Source: Chara braunii
Taxonomy: Eukaryota > Streptophyta > Charophyceae > Charales > Characeae
DNA length: 27,899 nucleotides
Assembly: GCA_003427395.1 (NCBI GenBank)
Contig: BFEA01000896.1
Coordinates: 187,713 to 215,611 of the forward strand
Reading direction: 5' to 3'
The number at the start of each line of letters is the position of its first letter. The first letter of the stretch is position 1. The notes below the pieces were generated by a model that was given only the letters and a program-made list of their open reading frames with translations, made no database searches and had not been told where the DNA came from. Shown in pieces: positions 1 to 10,954 of this stretch. The position numbers were made by a program, and so were the translations under genes.

Positions 1-60
<60 letters not shown>
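1..60. repeat. (TG)n microsatellite
   Basis: An uninterrupted TG dinucleotide run starts at the window edge and ends near position 60. It probably continues outside the window. Confidence 0.98.
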
Positions 61-61
<1 letters not shown>

Positions 62-106
62 TTGCCTTTGTGCATTTGTGTGTGGGTGTGTTAGGGTAAG
101 GGCAAA

Positions 107-229
107 ACCGTTTCCACCAATCAATCAATCTTCATTGATTGATTGATTGATTGAATGATTAGTTGGTTGATTGGTTGAAGGCGCCTTCCCATCCACTATC
201 CCAATCAATCAATCAATCAACAAACAGCT

Positions 230-263
<34 letters not shown>

Positions 264-370
264 CAGTGTGTGTTTGATTGATTGATTGGTTGGGGGCGCC
301 TTCCCATCCACTGACCTTATCAATCAACCAATCAATAAATCAATCAAGCAAGTATATAGCGAATATGACA

Positions 371-412
<42 letters not shown>

Positions 413-436
413 TAAACACACACATACACACACATA

Positions 437-468
<32 letters not shown>

Positions 469-600
469 TACACATACACACACACACACACATACACACA
501 CAGACATGAAGTGATTGATTGATTGATTGATTGATTGGTGCATTGGATGGGAAGACGCCCCCAAGCAACCAACCAATCAATAACGACTATTTCATCAAAA
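107..600. repeat. Composite repeat: TTGA/TCAA palindromes, TG/CA runs, GGCGCCTTCCCATCCA cores
   Basis: Three copies of a ~18-bp core close to GGCGCCTTCCCATCCACT lie at 180-197 and 295-312 on the plus strand and 542-559 on the minus strand (as GGCGTCTTCCCATCCAAT). Each core sits between a TTGATTGA tract and a complementary TCAATCAA tract, so each copy can fold back on itself. TG runs (231-261) and interrupted CA runs (367-506) separate them. Open frames here only translate the dinucleotide runs into His-Thr or Cys-Val polymers and are not genes. The arrangement may come from a small palindromic element that spread with its microsatellite flanks. Confidence 0.8.
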
Positions 601-643
601 TGATTTTTTTTTATTTTTTGAACGAAATTGAAACCGAGTTTTT

Positions 644-2684
644 TGACCGAAAACTCGTCAAAATTTGTTGTGAACCAATAAATAAGTGAGACTGGTTTTG
701 AGAACGGGATAGGCATGATGGTGTGGTTATTTTGAGCGGATGAGATAATTGAAGGTGATTTGGGACCTACGGGTCAATGTGGGACAATCCTTGGAGGTTG
801 TAATGCAGTTGGGACTGTTGGGACCACATGAGACTTACTGTTGAGAAACACCCTCCTAGAGGGTTATCTTACTTGAGTTCTTTCAGTGACCCTTACCTTC
901 CTAATTCGGACATTTGAAGAGAGAGGCGGTCGTCGTTCAATGGAACGACCACGAGTTGTGGAGTTGTGACCTCATATTTTCAGCTTCGACAACCATCGTC
1001 TCTTCAAACTTGATTGGAATACTACTCGACTTTCTTGAGTGAGTCGAATAGAACTTCACTCAAGGTCAGTTGATTGATTGACTCAGACTTCCCTTCACAC
1101 TTGTGTGAACCCACACTTTCCTTGACCCTGATCATTTTGAATGTTCGATAGAGAAGGTAAAGGAAAGTTATGCATGTCATGTATGTGAATGGAAAGGTCT
1201 GACTTGAGTGTGTGATTGTACTGTTTTTGTTTGAACTTGTTGTTTTGCTTGGTGTGCATGTAGGTAAAAAGAGATGTTTAAAAAAAAGATTGATTTTGCC
1301 TATTTAAGAAAAAGAAAATGATTGTCTTCTTTGTACTTCTCGTCTGTCGACATGTTAAAAATGACTTGTTGTTTTGGAAAAGATTAATTCAGTGAGTGGC
1401 ATAAAATGAGTTCGATTAAAATAGAGCAGATAAAGTCAAATGGACTTAGACTTCTCCCGAGGAATGACCCGTTCTATCGATGTCTCTCTGTACATGTCCA
1501 AATGATTCGCATTCTTTATCTTTTCTGATTCTTTCCATCCTTGTTACCTTGTACTCAGAAGAAATGAAAGTAATTAAAATCTACTCGCAGTGGACGTATT
1601 CTTTTTTTATAGGAAGCATCTGGGGCGGGGTTCGTTGCTTTAGAATCCGACCTTGTTATCGACCCAGAGTGGACCGTTCTATGGAGACGGACCGACTTAT
1701 GAGATCCGAGTGTTATGGTCGGACGAGGAGGAGGAGTACCTCATACCACTTCCTAGAGGGTGAGATATGCAACACTTCAAGCAATGCATCTGATCAGGAA
1801 TCATCCGCAAAGCAGTCTGTCATTCAATAAGATTAGGAATGTGCGGCGACAGGTGTGCGTGCCTAATCTTAGATTGGTGGTAGGCTGGAATGAATGACTT
1901 TGACAACGCGCCTAATCAAGTCAAAACTAAGGCAGCCGATTACCGTGTCGGTTGCATTAATGTTATTGTCGTTAGCCAATTCCTTGTTGGTGATTGTATG
2001 ATTGTTTTGTGAAGTTCGACCCGGATGATCGTATTTTACTTTGGTCTTGTGTTATTGGATGATGATGATTTGTATTATTTTAGTTATCATTTCATATTTG
2101 ATATACTTTTGTCGACTACGGTCGATTTCTTTTGATATAATTATATGTGGATGTTTTAATTTTCTTTTGACGGTGTGTGTAAAGGACTAAGATGAATTGT
2201 GGTTTCAGTCTTGGTTGGGACCGTCCTAGTCGACCGGTGTCAGCTTCGTACTTAGGACATCAGCGATGTAAGGGATGGGCGACGCTCGAATTCACTTGGC
2301 GTTTAACCACGCGTATCTATACTACAACGAACGAGCAAACACCCTCGGTTGACCGACCTCTACAATTGCATCTAAAAGCTTTCGCATGTGGGTCAGTAGC
2401 CCCGTAGGGATACGTCCCTAAAGGTGGTTACAGCCCCTTAGGGAAGGCAAGATGTGTCACACATGAACCTATCCTGTCGTAGGGGATCACGAGAAGTACA
2501 GCTGGCACACCCGATTAGAGCGGCGAAGGAACGATGCTACAGCGTCTGTCTCGGAGGTTCACGGGATTATTAAGCGTCGTTCCCAAGTTGTCTCGTGTTT
2601 TGTTTTTGTTTTGTTTACTCCTGCGTGACATGGTCGGGAGGGCTCTCGCGTTTGCGAAAGAGGCGGGAGTCGATGCGCTTGACA
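644..2684 (+). mobile_element. 5' LTR of a Ty3/gypsy-like retrotransposon (family 1, copy 1)
   Basis: This ~2.0 kb segment is repeated, same orientation and colinear, at 15109-17188. Clear similarity starts at 687 (partner 15151). The proposed 5' end at 644 (TGACC) is inferred from the length of the other copy and is uncertain. The 3' end is firm: both copies end in a GACA sequence (here at 2681-2684), and here it is followed after two bases by a primer-binding site, as expected for a 5' LTR. By eye the last ~165 bp of the two copies differ at roughly 13% of sites, mostly transitions, which indicates old insertions. No intact internal gene is present. Confidence 0.8.
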
Positions 2685-2686
2685 AG

Positions 2687-2705
2687 TGACGCCGTTGCCG
2701 AGGAT
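2687..2705 (+). other. Primer-binding site complementary to tRNA-Asp
   Basis: TGACGCCGTTGCCGAGGAT matches the complement of the 3' end of plant tRNA-Asp (TGGCGCCGTTGCCGGGGAT) at 17 of 19 positions. Both differences are G-to-A. The site lies two bases after the LTR terminus CA, the standard position for minus-strand primer binding in LTR retrotransposons. A tRNA-Asp-type site is characteristic of the plant Athila/Tat group of Ty3/gypsy elements. The group assignment comes from knowledge of those families and rests on this site alone. Confidence 0.8.
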
Positions 2706-2890
2706 AATGGGTACCTACCGTTGTCCTTGGTGGAACGACACTCGGGTATTTTACTGAATTATTTGAAGGGGATAAAAAGAGTATTAGAGATGTAATATTT
2801 GAGCGAATGTGAAGTGGGATTAAGGAATCAAATTAGACTGTATAAAGTTAGATTGGCGGTCCACTTGGTTTTCTGTTATAGCCAGGAGAA

Positions 2891-3865
2891 ATGGACGCAG
2901 CAAGTGGAAGCGAAGGTGACCATCCAGATAGAGATATATTGAATCTCCAAAGGAGAGTTCATCTCCTAGAGCAGAAAGATGAGGAGAGAGAAAGTTCACC
3001 AAAAATAGAAATCTCTCCGTTCGATGACAACTTTGTTTCCACTGTCATGTAGAAATTTGAACAACTTGCATCCGTCAATAAATGGGATGATCGTAAAATG
3101 TTGTAACGTGTTCTGAGATATGTTGAAAACAATTTTGTGGATGTAGTCCGGAAAATAGTCGAAGCATCAACATGGTCGAAGTTTCGACACGCCATGTTAG
3201 AAAAGTTTTGGCTCGGGGATAAATTGACGACGTTAGAGGATTTGAAGAATATCAAGCGAGATGCGTACGTCGTAGAAAAAAAGTTTTTTCTTGACTATGA
3301 AAGGACCGCTCGTCGGATATAAGGTTTAACAGATAAACAAAAATGTCTTACTTTCCTTACAAATTTTTCCGAGGCAAAACAACACAAGCTTATTCGTGGG
3401 GTAACCGGCAAGTCAGATTGGACGAGGATCCGTTCAAATTTCAACAATGGGAACTTTGATCAGACCCTTCGTCTGCAACTTCATTTGCTACAGTCTAAGA
3501 GTGAATGCCAAAATAATAAAAGCAAGCGAGATTCAACGCTCATTTTCATGCTCTCAGAAGTGAGAGAAATGATGAAAGACATACAGAAGGGCTTACATCA
3601 TGAACATCAACGAAAAAAACAAGGAAGCGAACAACCAATGACGGATCAACATGTTTTAAGTAAAAAAAGTAAGAAAGTTTGTTCAAATGACCTCTCGACG
3701 CCTGTTGCTCAAGATAAGGAGTCTTCCAAGTTAGAGTATCGAGGTCGACAAGGACAAGAAGCGAAGAGGGGGAGAGAGTATTGAAAAAACATTGTGCGTA
3801 AAAGATGTGGTGAAGTCGGACATGCTTTGAGTAAGTGTAAGGGATCGAAAGTCGACGAAAAATAA
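2891..3865 (+). pseudogene. gag: Degenerate retrotransposon gag with damaged CCHC zinc knuckle
   Basis: One frame runs from ATG 2891 to TAA 3863-3865 and reads as protein throughout, broken by stops at 3050 (TAG), 3104 (TAA), 3320 (TAA) and 3782 (TGA), with no frameshift needed. Gag is the structural protein of LTR retrotransposons that packages the RNA. The middle (about 3080-3480) resembles the hydrophobic and charged helical core of plant gag proteins, including WSKFRHAMLEKFW. The C-terminal part is basic and rich in Lys, Arg and Gln. A zinc knuckle at 3797-3838 keeps the second Cys (3806), His (3821) and last Cys (3836) in CX4HX4C spacing, but the first Cys is Arg (CGT, 3797). It lies ~185 bp after the primer-binding site. 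No protease, reverse transcriptase or integrase follows, so the element is truncated or interrupted just after gag. The family call relies on position, the zinc knuckle and the primer site. Confidence 0.75.
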
Positions 3866-5265
3866 GTCGTTTAATTTATGGTTCAATTTTTTTATCATAC
3901 TTTATAATTTTGTGAGCAATCATGAATTTTTATATTTTCATATTCTCATAAACAGTACTTGTGTGAGACCGTTTTATAAATATCTTGATTGAAGTTTGTT
4001 GAAGTTCACTATATTCGGTATTATTTGTGTAACATTGTTTGAGACGTCTTATATTCAATAAGGATCTTGATCCACGTCCTGATTCATTATTCAAATTGTT
4101 ACATTTTATTATTATATTTGCCATCATGGACAAGTGCAGGAATATGTGATCTCTCATTTGAATCAACCTGACTCTTGACCAGAATTGTGACGTTGTCCTC
4201 GTTAATCTCGAGGGTCGCATTTGACACTAAAGTCTCGGCTGACACGCGCCTTGAGGGTTAATCTCTCGACGTTGGACAACCACCATGCGCGGTTGAAGAT
4301 CACACACCCTCTTCTGCACTCTGTGCACAGTGGGTGGTACACAGGTCCGTACCTGTGGTGGCAGTCGTTTCTTGCGGCCCTGGGGATGAGTCCTACTCCC
4401 GGCCTGGGCGAAAGTCAAGGGGTTTGACTTTGACGGCTGCCACGGACTACAACGTCCAACCATACAACTCTAAAAAAGCAAGGGAGAATCTCTCTTTTCT
4501 CTCAAGACATAACCTGGTTTAACCCTTGCGCACAATTACAGTAGGCCTCTAAAATACTCAGGGTACTCGTAAATATATAAGGGTTGATTATATAGGATGA
4601 TCACTTCTCACAGTCACAGTGAGACTCCTCTCAGCCATTTATATATGTATGTAAGCGCAGACAGTCAAATCCCAAGTCCGAATCACCAAGCATACCTGCA
4701 ATCACATCAAAGATTCAACCAGAAAGTCCATGTACTACACGGGGTCAACTTCAACCATTCTCTGCTCTCACACCTCTTGCTTTAGCTATGCAAACCTCAA
4801 CCTCAGCGCAACCTCCCCGCAATAAAAATACTCAATATCTTTGTTAAATGACCATTTAATAAAGTCCGGGTAAAAACACAACAAAACAGATAAACCACAA
4901 GGCTAAAGCCTTTAGGTTGAGTGACAGGAGTGAATTGGAGTTGAATCGTAAACCGACGAATCGACAACCGACCTATTATAAGTGATAACAGAAGATGATC
5001 CTCAAGGGATCAGGGTGAATCTAGTCCTTATCTTGAATCAGACACCCCAAAGGACCTGTAACACAAGATAGGTCAAATGCCCAAACTAAATCATCAGCAT
5101 ATGGGGGATAAACCTCCATACCACATTCTCACTCAAAGCTACCTGCCAACTAAGTCCAAGCCTACCTTTAAGCCAGTGCCCAAAGCAAAGGTAGACTAAT
5201 GGCAGAATCTCCCCTATTCAGGGTGGATCACCAGAATCGCCACCTGTCAAAATATAATATAACTC
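3866..5265. other. Unassigned sequence with one strong small hairpin
   Basis: I see no credible gene. The frames of 60-96 codons here overlap one another on both strands and show no recognisable domain. A perfect 8-bp inverted repeat with a 5-base loop lies at 4411-4431 (AAAGTCAA / TTGACTTT). From about 4550 onward the DNA becomes rich in A and C on the plus strand, which continues into the array at 5270. An AT-rich ATATATAAGGG near 4570 could be a TATA-like element but has no supporting context. Confidence 0.5.
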
Positions 5266-5269
5266 CTTT

Positions 5270-5870
5270 GAACTAAGAAAATTTCGGCAGCGCTTCCCGT
5301 AGGAAAAGTGTCTTTCCAGAATTTATATAAGTCCATATATGAAAGCAGAAATAATCTTTAACTCTGGAAGGTCAAATTTTGTCTAACTCCCTGAATTAGT
5401 AGAAATTTGGGCAACACTCCCTTTAGAAAGGGAGACTTCCTAGATTTATACTAAGTCAGATATGAACTCAAAAGAAAACTTGAGTTCAATTTTAGACCAG
5501 ATTTAACTAACTCCTTAGTTTTGCAGAAATTTCGGCAGCACTCCTTTTAGAAAAGTGCTTTTCCAAAATTTATACAAGGCTAGGACCAGAATTTGAAAAT
5601 AACTTTGACTTCCCAAAGTTCAATTTTGTCTAACTCCTTGAATTAACAAAAATTTGGGCAGCACTCCCTTTAGAAAATGAAACTTCCTAAATTTTAACTA
5701 AGTTAGATAAGAGAAAAGACAAAGCTGAACTTTTGACAAGTCAAAATTCGACTAACTTCTTGGATTTGTAAAAATTTCGGCAGTGCTCCCCGTAGAGAAA
5801 GTAGTTTTTCAAGATTTATACAAAGCCAAAAATAAGAAAAAATCTAAGAAAATGCAAGAATTGATCTAAG
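5270..5870. repeat. 123-bp tandem array, five units (array a)
   Basis: A core close to AATTTCGGCAGCACTCC recurs with its ATTT at about 5281, 5405, 5529, 5652 and 5774, a period of 122-124 bp. Each unit carries a hairpin after the core, for example CTCCCTT-TAGA-AAGGGAG near 5418, and most carry a second one midway: GAACTCAA/TTGAGTTC near 5465, AACTTTG/CAAAGTT near 5602, TTTTGAC/GTCAAAA near 5731. The arms differ between units but still pair. Read on the minus strand the core is GTGCTGCCGAAATTTT-like, the same motif as in the array at the right end of the window. Most likely part of an LTR lying in reverse orientation. Confidence 0.8.
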
Positions 5871-6110
5871 TATAAAAAGTTGCTACAAAAAATGCAGGAA
5901 TTAACACTAACTCTTATGGCTCTAGCACGTGGCGAGCAACTAAAGCAACTACCTATCAATCTGAAACTCTGACAAATTAGTCATCTCACTCAGTCACATG
6001 TAAACCAAACCACAAAGGTAAGTACTCTCACCAGCCCCAAGTTCATTCCATATAAATAGTTCATGAATCTTCAAGTCCTTGAATCCTTATACCAATCTTA
6101 CATAAGACAT
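5871..6110. other. Spacer between two hairpin arrays
   Basis: AC-rich, AT-rich DNA without a recognisable gene or repeat unit. It joins array a to array b, which suggests both belong to one larger repeat. Confidence 0.5.
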
Positions 6111-6113
6111 AGA

Positions 6114-6721
6114 GTTGGACCATTCGCCATGAAAACAATGCCCAACTTGTCTTTATGATATACACGAACAGGTTGCACAACTACTTCTCTTTTTATTTGG
6201 GCAGATGACTAGGCCATTCGCAATGGAAACAATGCCTAGTCGCCCTGAGCTGTTTAATATCCAAAAATTTAGTATTTCTCTGACTTTGTTTTCAAAAGAA
6301 AAGGGACTGAACCATTCACAGTAGAAACAATGTTCAGCTTGCCCAGACTATTTTCATTTATACTTTGTATTTTTCTTTTTCTCTTCTTAATGATATGGCT
6401 TAACGCTGGACCATTCACAGTAGAAACAATGTCCAACTGCCAGTTCACATGCAAATATACATAAAGTACTTTCTTTTATACTCAGTTTAATTTATGTGCG
6501 TTGTTTTTAGGCTAAACCATTCACCATGGAAACAATGCTTAGCCTTAGACCAAAAATCCTCCCTCAGAATAAACAAAGAACTCAAACCCCTTTCATCAGG
6601 CAAACCCTCAGAAATAAACAGAGCAACCGGGTCATTCACCATGAAAACAATGCCTGGTCCTTCAGAAAACAGCCAAATAAACATAGCCTTGAGTCATTCA
6701 CAGTAGAAACAATGCTCAGGC
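6114..6721. repeat. Seven-unit hairpin array with conserved CATT..AATG loop (array b)
   Basis: A 20-base block of form CATTCRCNRTRRAAACAATG starts at 6121, 6215, 6313, 6412, 6518, 6633 and 6695. On each side lie arms that differ between units but pair within a unit: GTTGG/CCAAC, GACTAGG/CCTAGTC, CTGAA/TTCAG, TGGA/TCCA, GGCTAA/TTAGCC, ACCGGG/CCTGGT (one G-T pair) and GCCTTGAG/CTCAGGC (one bulge). CATT and AATG close the loop in all seven. Spacers between units are not conserved. The block is not a gene; overlapping short frames are incidental. Confidence 0.85.
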
Positions 6722-6722
6722 T

Positions 6723-8370
6723 TTGGTTGACCCTTCCAAACGCATGCAAAACTGCCTTCCTCCCACCTTCCCCCAATTCATACCTTAATCTGCTTTCAGT
6801 CAAAACAAAAGAGAAACTAAAACTTCATTTTCACACATTCCTTCCATTCAGTCTGATTGGGTCCTGAAGAGAAAACAATAATCATAGGGACAAACTCATG
6901 CATACATCAATCATACTGTTGGGAGATAGGCAAACATGGGTAGTAGTGGGTTATACAGATGGAGGAGGTTTACCCGAAGATTCCTTGCCTCCAGAACTCC
7001 TCCCGAGTTCCGGCAGAGCTCCCGCAATCGATGGGATGACTCCCCACAGAGTCTTGCTGCGGATCTACGGGTTGCAATCCCGCCCGCCGCCTTCCTCTCG
7101 TAACCACAGGACTAGACTGAGAGTTAGAAGGGCAGAAGGAGATGGTTTTGAGACTCTCAGATCCAAGGATGGTGCTCTCAGTCTCGCAAGAGAGGGTCTT
7201 GATGCCTTGATGCGCCTGAGGGCCCCGCAATGGTGGCAAAAAAATGTGTAGTGGCCAGTCAAACCGAAGTCAAACTCGTCGAACTCACCCTTCCAACGAT
7301 CTCCTAATTCGCAGCTTTCGATCTTCCTTCAAAAACCCAACCGCTCCACAGACTCCCGGTCCGGAGTGCATTGGCCACAACTCAAAGCGCGGGTTGTAAG
7401 TCAAAATACAGCCTCCTCCTATACCCCAATGGGACAGCAGCACAATCCAACCGGCCACACAGTATGCGAAATACACGTACTTGGTAGCCCTCACCAAGCC
7501 CCGATAGGTATCCCACCTACCAACTACAAAGCTCGTGACCCGAACTGTGGCCGGTCACAGCCTAAAACACAGGCAGCGGATCCAGAACACAGCCCTTCCC
7601 GCCTCCGCTATGTGGAAACAACACGATCTAGCCGTTGATATGTGTGCAGCCCCTCCCTCTCTCTCAAACCCTGTTACAATCTGGTACAGATCCCTCCCCC
7701 TTGTAGGATCTGTACCCACAGTCATCGGTTACACCCCAAGCGCGAATGAGGGTGCACCAAGCCACCACGTGCTGTGCCCGTACTTCAGAAGGAAGGCCTC
7801 CACTCAGATTCGGGACAATACATAGCAAGTAAGTATCCTCTACTTCTCTACCTCTCCGATTCGCCCCCCCCTTGCTCCTCGCCCTTTTCCCCATAGGGTG
7901 AACGGATCTGGCCGTCGGCCCCGGCCAGTTTCATTCAGCCTTCGTCATCTATAATTCAAGGGGAGGAAATTCCCGGCACAGCCACTCGAAGGGAACGGAG
8001 GGCCAGAATACGACTGTCGGGTAACACCCCGCTTTTACCCGCATGCAACCGACGGCGCCCTGATCCAACCCGTCCCCCCCCTTTGCTGATCCGTGTCGCA
8101 GTTTATGCCATAGCTGAGACAACCGACTGCTACGGGAGCAATCGCACGATGGTCGGGAGGACTACGGCGCCAACCTTTACGACAACAAAGTCCGTGAGTG
8201 GCCAGGACGACTAGCCACATTTGCAAAAACGGAGGTTATCACATTCGTGGGCTTTTCTTGACCACCCACGAAACATGGAAAATGGGAATGAACCGTTCCG
8301 CTAAAAGTGGACACATACATTATGACTTGGTAAAACCACTGTCCAGCCGTTTCTTCCCCGCGCAGTCCTT
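6723..8370. other. Unassigned C-rich region
   Basis: No gene can be supported. A 117-codon plus-strand frame at 6898-7251 and a 96-codon one at 7535-7825 have minus-strand rivals of similar length and no domain I recognise. The plus strand becomes steadily richer in C and T toward 8370, where the next array starts. Small inverted repeats occur (for example GAACTC/GAGTTC near 6995), but I see no tandem unit. Confidence 0.4.
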
Positions 8371-8379
8371 TTCTTTACT

Positions 8380-9665
8380 AACTTATATCCTACTAATCCA
8401 TTTGCCATTCTTACACTTCCGATGGATTCGCCATGCTAAAAAGACTCGAGATCGTTTCTTCTCCTAACCAATTTCATCGAGGATCTACCAAATTTCGTGA
8501 TAATCACACCTTCCTACCTCCGCCATCGCTTCCCCTCCGCGCGGCTCATTACCCCATTAACTCTCATTTCCTACTACTAACACCAAAACTGAGGGTGCCA
8601 TCATACTCGCCCAAGGTTAAAACCCAGACATCGCCTCCTCCCTTGTCCGATCTCGTGATGATTCGAGTGTGCCACTTCGCTTTCCCTCCTTTCTTCCTCC
8701 ACTCCACCATATCTCCGCGCACAGTATTTTCTAACTAACTCCTAATCTACTAACTCTCTTCCTAAACTGACTTCACTATCGATTTCGCCTGGGGTCAAAA
8801 CCCCAGGATTGCCTCTTTTCCCTCCTGATTCCGTTCAGGAATGGAGGGCTACGGCTTTCTTTCCTTCTGCCACATCCGCCTAGATGCACCTTGTGCGGCT
8901 TCGTGGCCGGGTTCATCCTCCCTACCGCAGCATTTTGCCTCCGCTTGTTTTCGTTAGGAAACGGCGGGATGTGATTTCTTTCTCTCCGCCACCTTCAACC
9001 GCGGATGCACCCGGCGCGGAATACGTGCCAGGTTCATTCGTTTTTCTCCACAGCCTCTTCCCGGGCGCAGCTTCCTTACTAACAATCTCGAAAACTACCC
9101 ACTAACCTCTAAATCTAATACTACCACTTGATTTGTCGGGGGTCAAACCCCCAAGATTGCTTCCTCCCTCGCCGAATCCTATCGTGAGTCGTACGAAGCA
9201 TCCGCTTTCCACTGCGCTCCACCCACCTTTCCGCCATACCTCCCCGGGGCTCCTTTCTCTACTAACAACTAATCTACTAACTTTTCACTAAAACTAATAC
9301 TACCATCTGACTCGCCTACCCTCAAAACCCCTGTCTCGATTTTTCCCTCGCTCGATTTCATCGAGAATCGAGCGAGTTCTCTGTTTTCTAACTTCTCATA
9401 GCCAATTCCTCCTCCATCCTCGTTCCGAATGAACCTGGCGCGGAAATGCGTCCAGGTTCTTTTCCTTGTTTCCCCCTCGTACCCGCTGTGCTCCGCTCTT
9501 CCGCCCGGCGCTCGCTGCTGCACAACGTTGTTCGCTGTCTGCCTTGGCACTGCCAGTCCTCTCCCCGCTGCCTCTCGCCTTAGTCCTCCGTCGTTAGCTA
9601 TGCTCGGCTAGCCCCGCCCCATCCTCACTATGGCTGTACCCGGCGCTCGGCCCCAGCCAGGTTCA
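8380..9665. repeat. C/T-rich tandem array with two hairpin types (array e)
   Basis: Blocks starting with TACTAAC and CTAATCTACTAAC recur near 8375, 8565, 8730, 9075 and 9255 at ~180-bp spacing (one interval ~345). Downstream of each block is a GGGTCAAAACCC-type palindrome, perfect over 8 bp at 8788-8807 (loop CAAA) and over 5 bp at 9138-9152, then a second hairpin: CCTCC..ATTCC/GGAAT..GGAGG at 8821-8847 and an 11-bp perfect stem at 9347-9376. Another hairpin type, ACCCGGC/GCCAGGT, recurs at 8888-8912, 9009-9033, 9431-9459 and 9638-9662. At 9431-9459 its arms are GAACCTGG/CCAGGTTC around CGCG-GAAA-TGCG. Confidence 0.75.
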
Positions 9666-10740
9666 TTCGTCCGTCTTTGCCATTGTCTCCGCCTCCCCTG
9701 CTGCACTATCTCGCATTTGCAGCCGCCCCCTCCGTCGCCCACGCCCTGGCTCCCCATCTCTCTTCTACCTCACTCCGCTGCCCTGCACTTACCGCATCTC
9801 TACGGCAACCCACTCCATTCCCTCGAAACCACAGGCTCCGAGCGCGGCAATAAGCAGTTTCTCCGACAACCTCATTTCCAGAGAGAGCTCTAGGGAAAAC
9901 CAACTGCTAGACTATTTGACTAGTCTAGCCTTGCCTGAAGCGCGGGCCCAGGTGAATCGCCCCCCCGATGCAGATCTTGGTGGTAGTAGCAAATATTAAA
10001 ATGAGCTCTTTGACGACCGACGTGGGGAAAGGCTCCACAAGAACCACCGTTGCGGCAACCTCCTACAGGTGCCCCCACAGCCTCACGAAAGCATAGCTTA
10101 CCATCTTGCAGGAATCAGCGGGCATGCTCACACCCAAGCCTCCCACAGCAGATATCGGGGAGTTGACGGCGCTCCTACGGAAGGTCCACGCCACCTGGTT
10201 TACTGCCAGCTGGGGTGCGTAACCAAGGTCCCCGACTGTCGTACCGGCCAGCCGCGCCTATTGACGTAGCAACTGGGCCAGGTCCTGTGGTCCCGGCATC
10301 GGCCTCAAAGCCGATCACCAGCAAAGACGAGAAGTTTATTAATAAAACTAAAATTAAAAAAAAATACAAACGAAACACAGAAATTAAGCAAAACCAACCC
10401 GTCACCTCACCAGCCTTCGATGCCTCGCACCTCGTTTATCAAGTCGAAGCCTCACTGTTGTCGAAGTCGATCTCCACGCACGTGCACGAGCCTCAGTCAA
10501 CCGTACCGAGTCAAAATTACCATATCATTTAATCCTAGTTTAAATCATAAATAAAAATTTGACAGGCAATCACGCCGGCTCTTCAGTCATCAATAAATAA
10601 AATCACGTGCGCCTCAGGTCTGCGCGCCACACACTCTCTGTTCTAGTCAACCATCCAGTCAACGTAAATCACAGACGCAGCCGCGCCTAGCGCGGTATAC
10701 TTAACTTTAGAGTAAACTTATTTTCTGTTGCTTGCAAAAA
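9666..10740. other. Unassigned region
   Basis: No repeat unit or gene is clear. A short stretch between stops at 10097-10222 reads in a protein-like way (includes ADIGELTALLRKVHATW) but is only 41 codons long and matches nothing I recognise. It could be a retrotransposon gag-leader remnant or chance. An A-rich patch lies at 10335-10390. Confidence 0.35.
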
Positions 10741-10749
10741 ACAGGGCGG

Positions 10750-10767
10750 ATACCCTTGTAAGGGTAT
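10750..10767. repeat. ATACCCT-TGTA-AGGGTAT hairpin, shared with 25142-25159
   Basis: A 7-bp perfect stem with a TGTA loop lies in the context CAGGGCGGATACCCTTGTAA. The same structure with loop TGTC occurs at 25142-25159 in the context CAGGGCAAATACCCTTGTCA. Conserved flanking bases on both sides show the two sites are homologous. Confidence 0.6.
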
Positions 10768-10954
10768 TCGCACCGACACCGGAATCGTAGGGAATGTGGT
10801 GAGGCTCGAATCTAAAGCGAGGTTTGATGTTGAGATGCTATCCCTTGAAGATGATTACACCACTCCTCGACGCATATCACAGAAAAATCGATAACATTTG
10901 ACATGGGATAAAGTATAGTAAATTTCAAGTTCACTATAGTAAATTTCATATCAA

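Noticed and set aside
286-716. His-Thr and Cys-Val rich frames on both strands
   Set aside because: They are translations of CA/TG microsatellites and have no independent coding features.
5270-6721. CRISPR-like array (repeats with unique spacers)
   Set aside because: Array b has a conserved 20-base block with variable spacers, but spacing ranges from 62 to 115 bp, repeats differ, the conserved block is the loop and not a full repeat, and the setting is a eukaryotic repeat region with no cas genes.
10097-10222. 41-codon protein-like fragment
   Set aside because: Too short, bounded by stops on both sides, and no family is recognisable.
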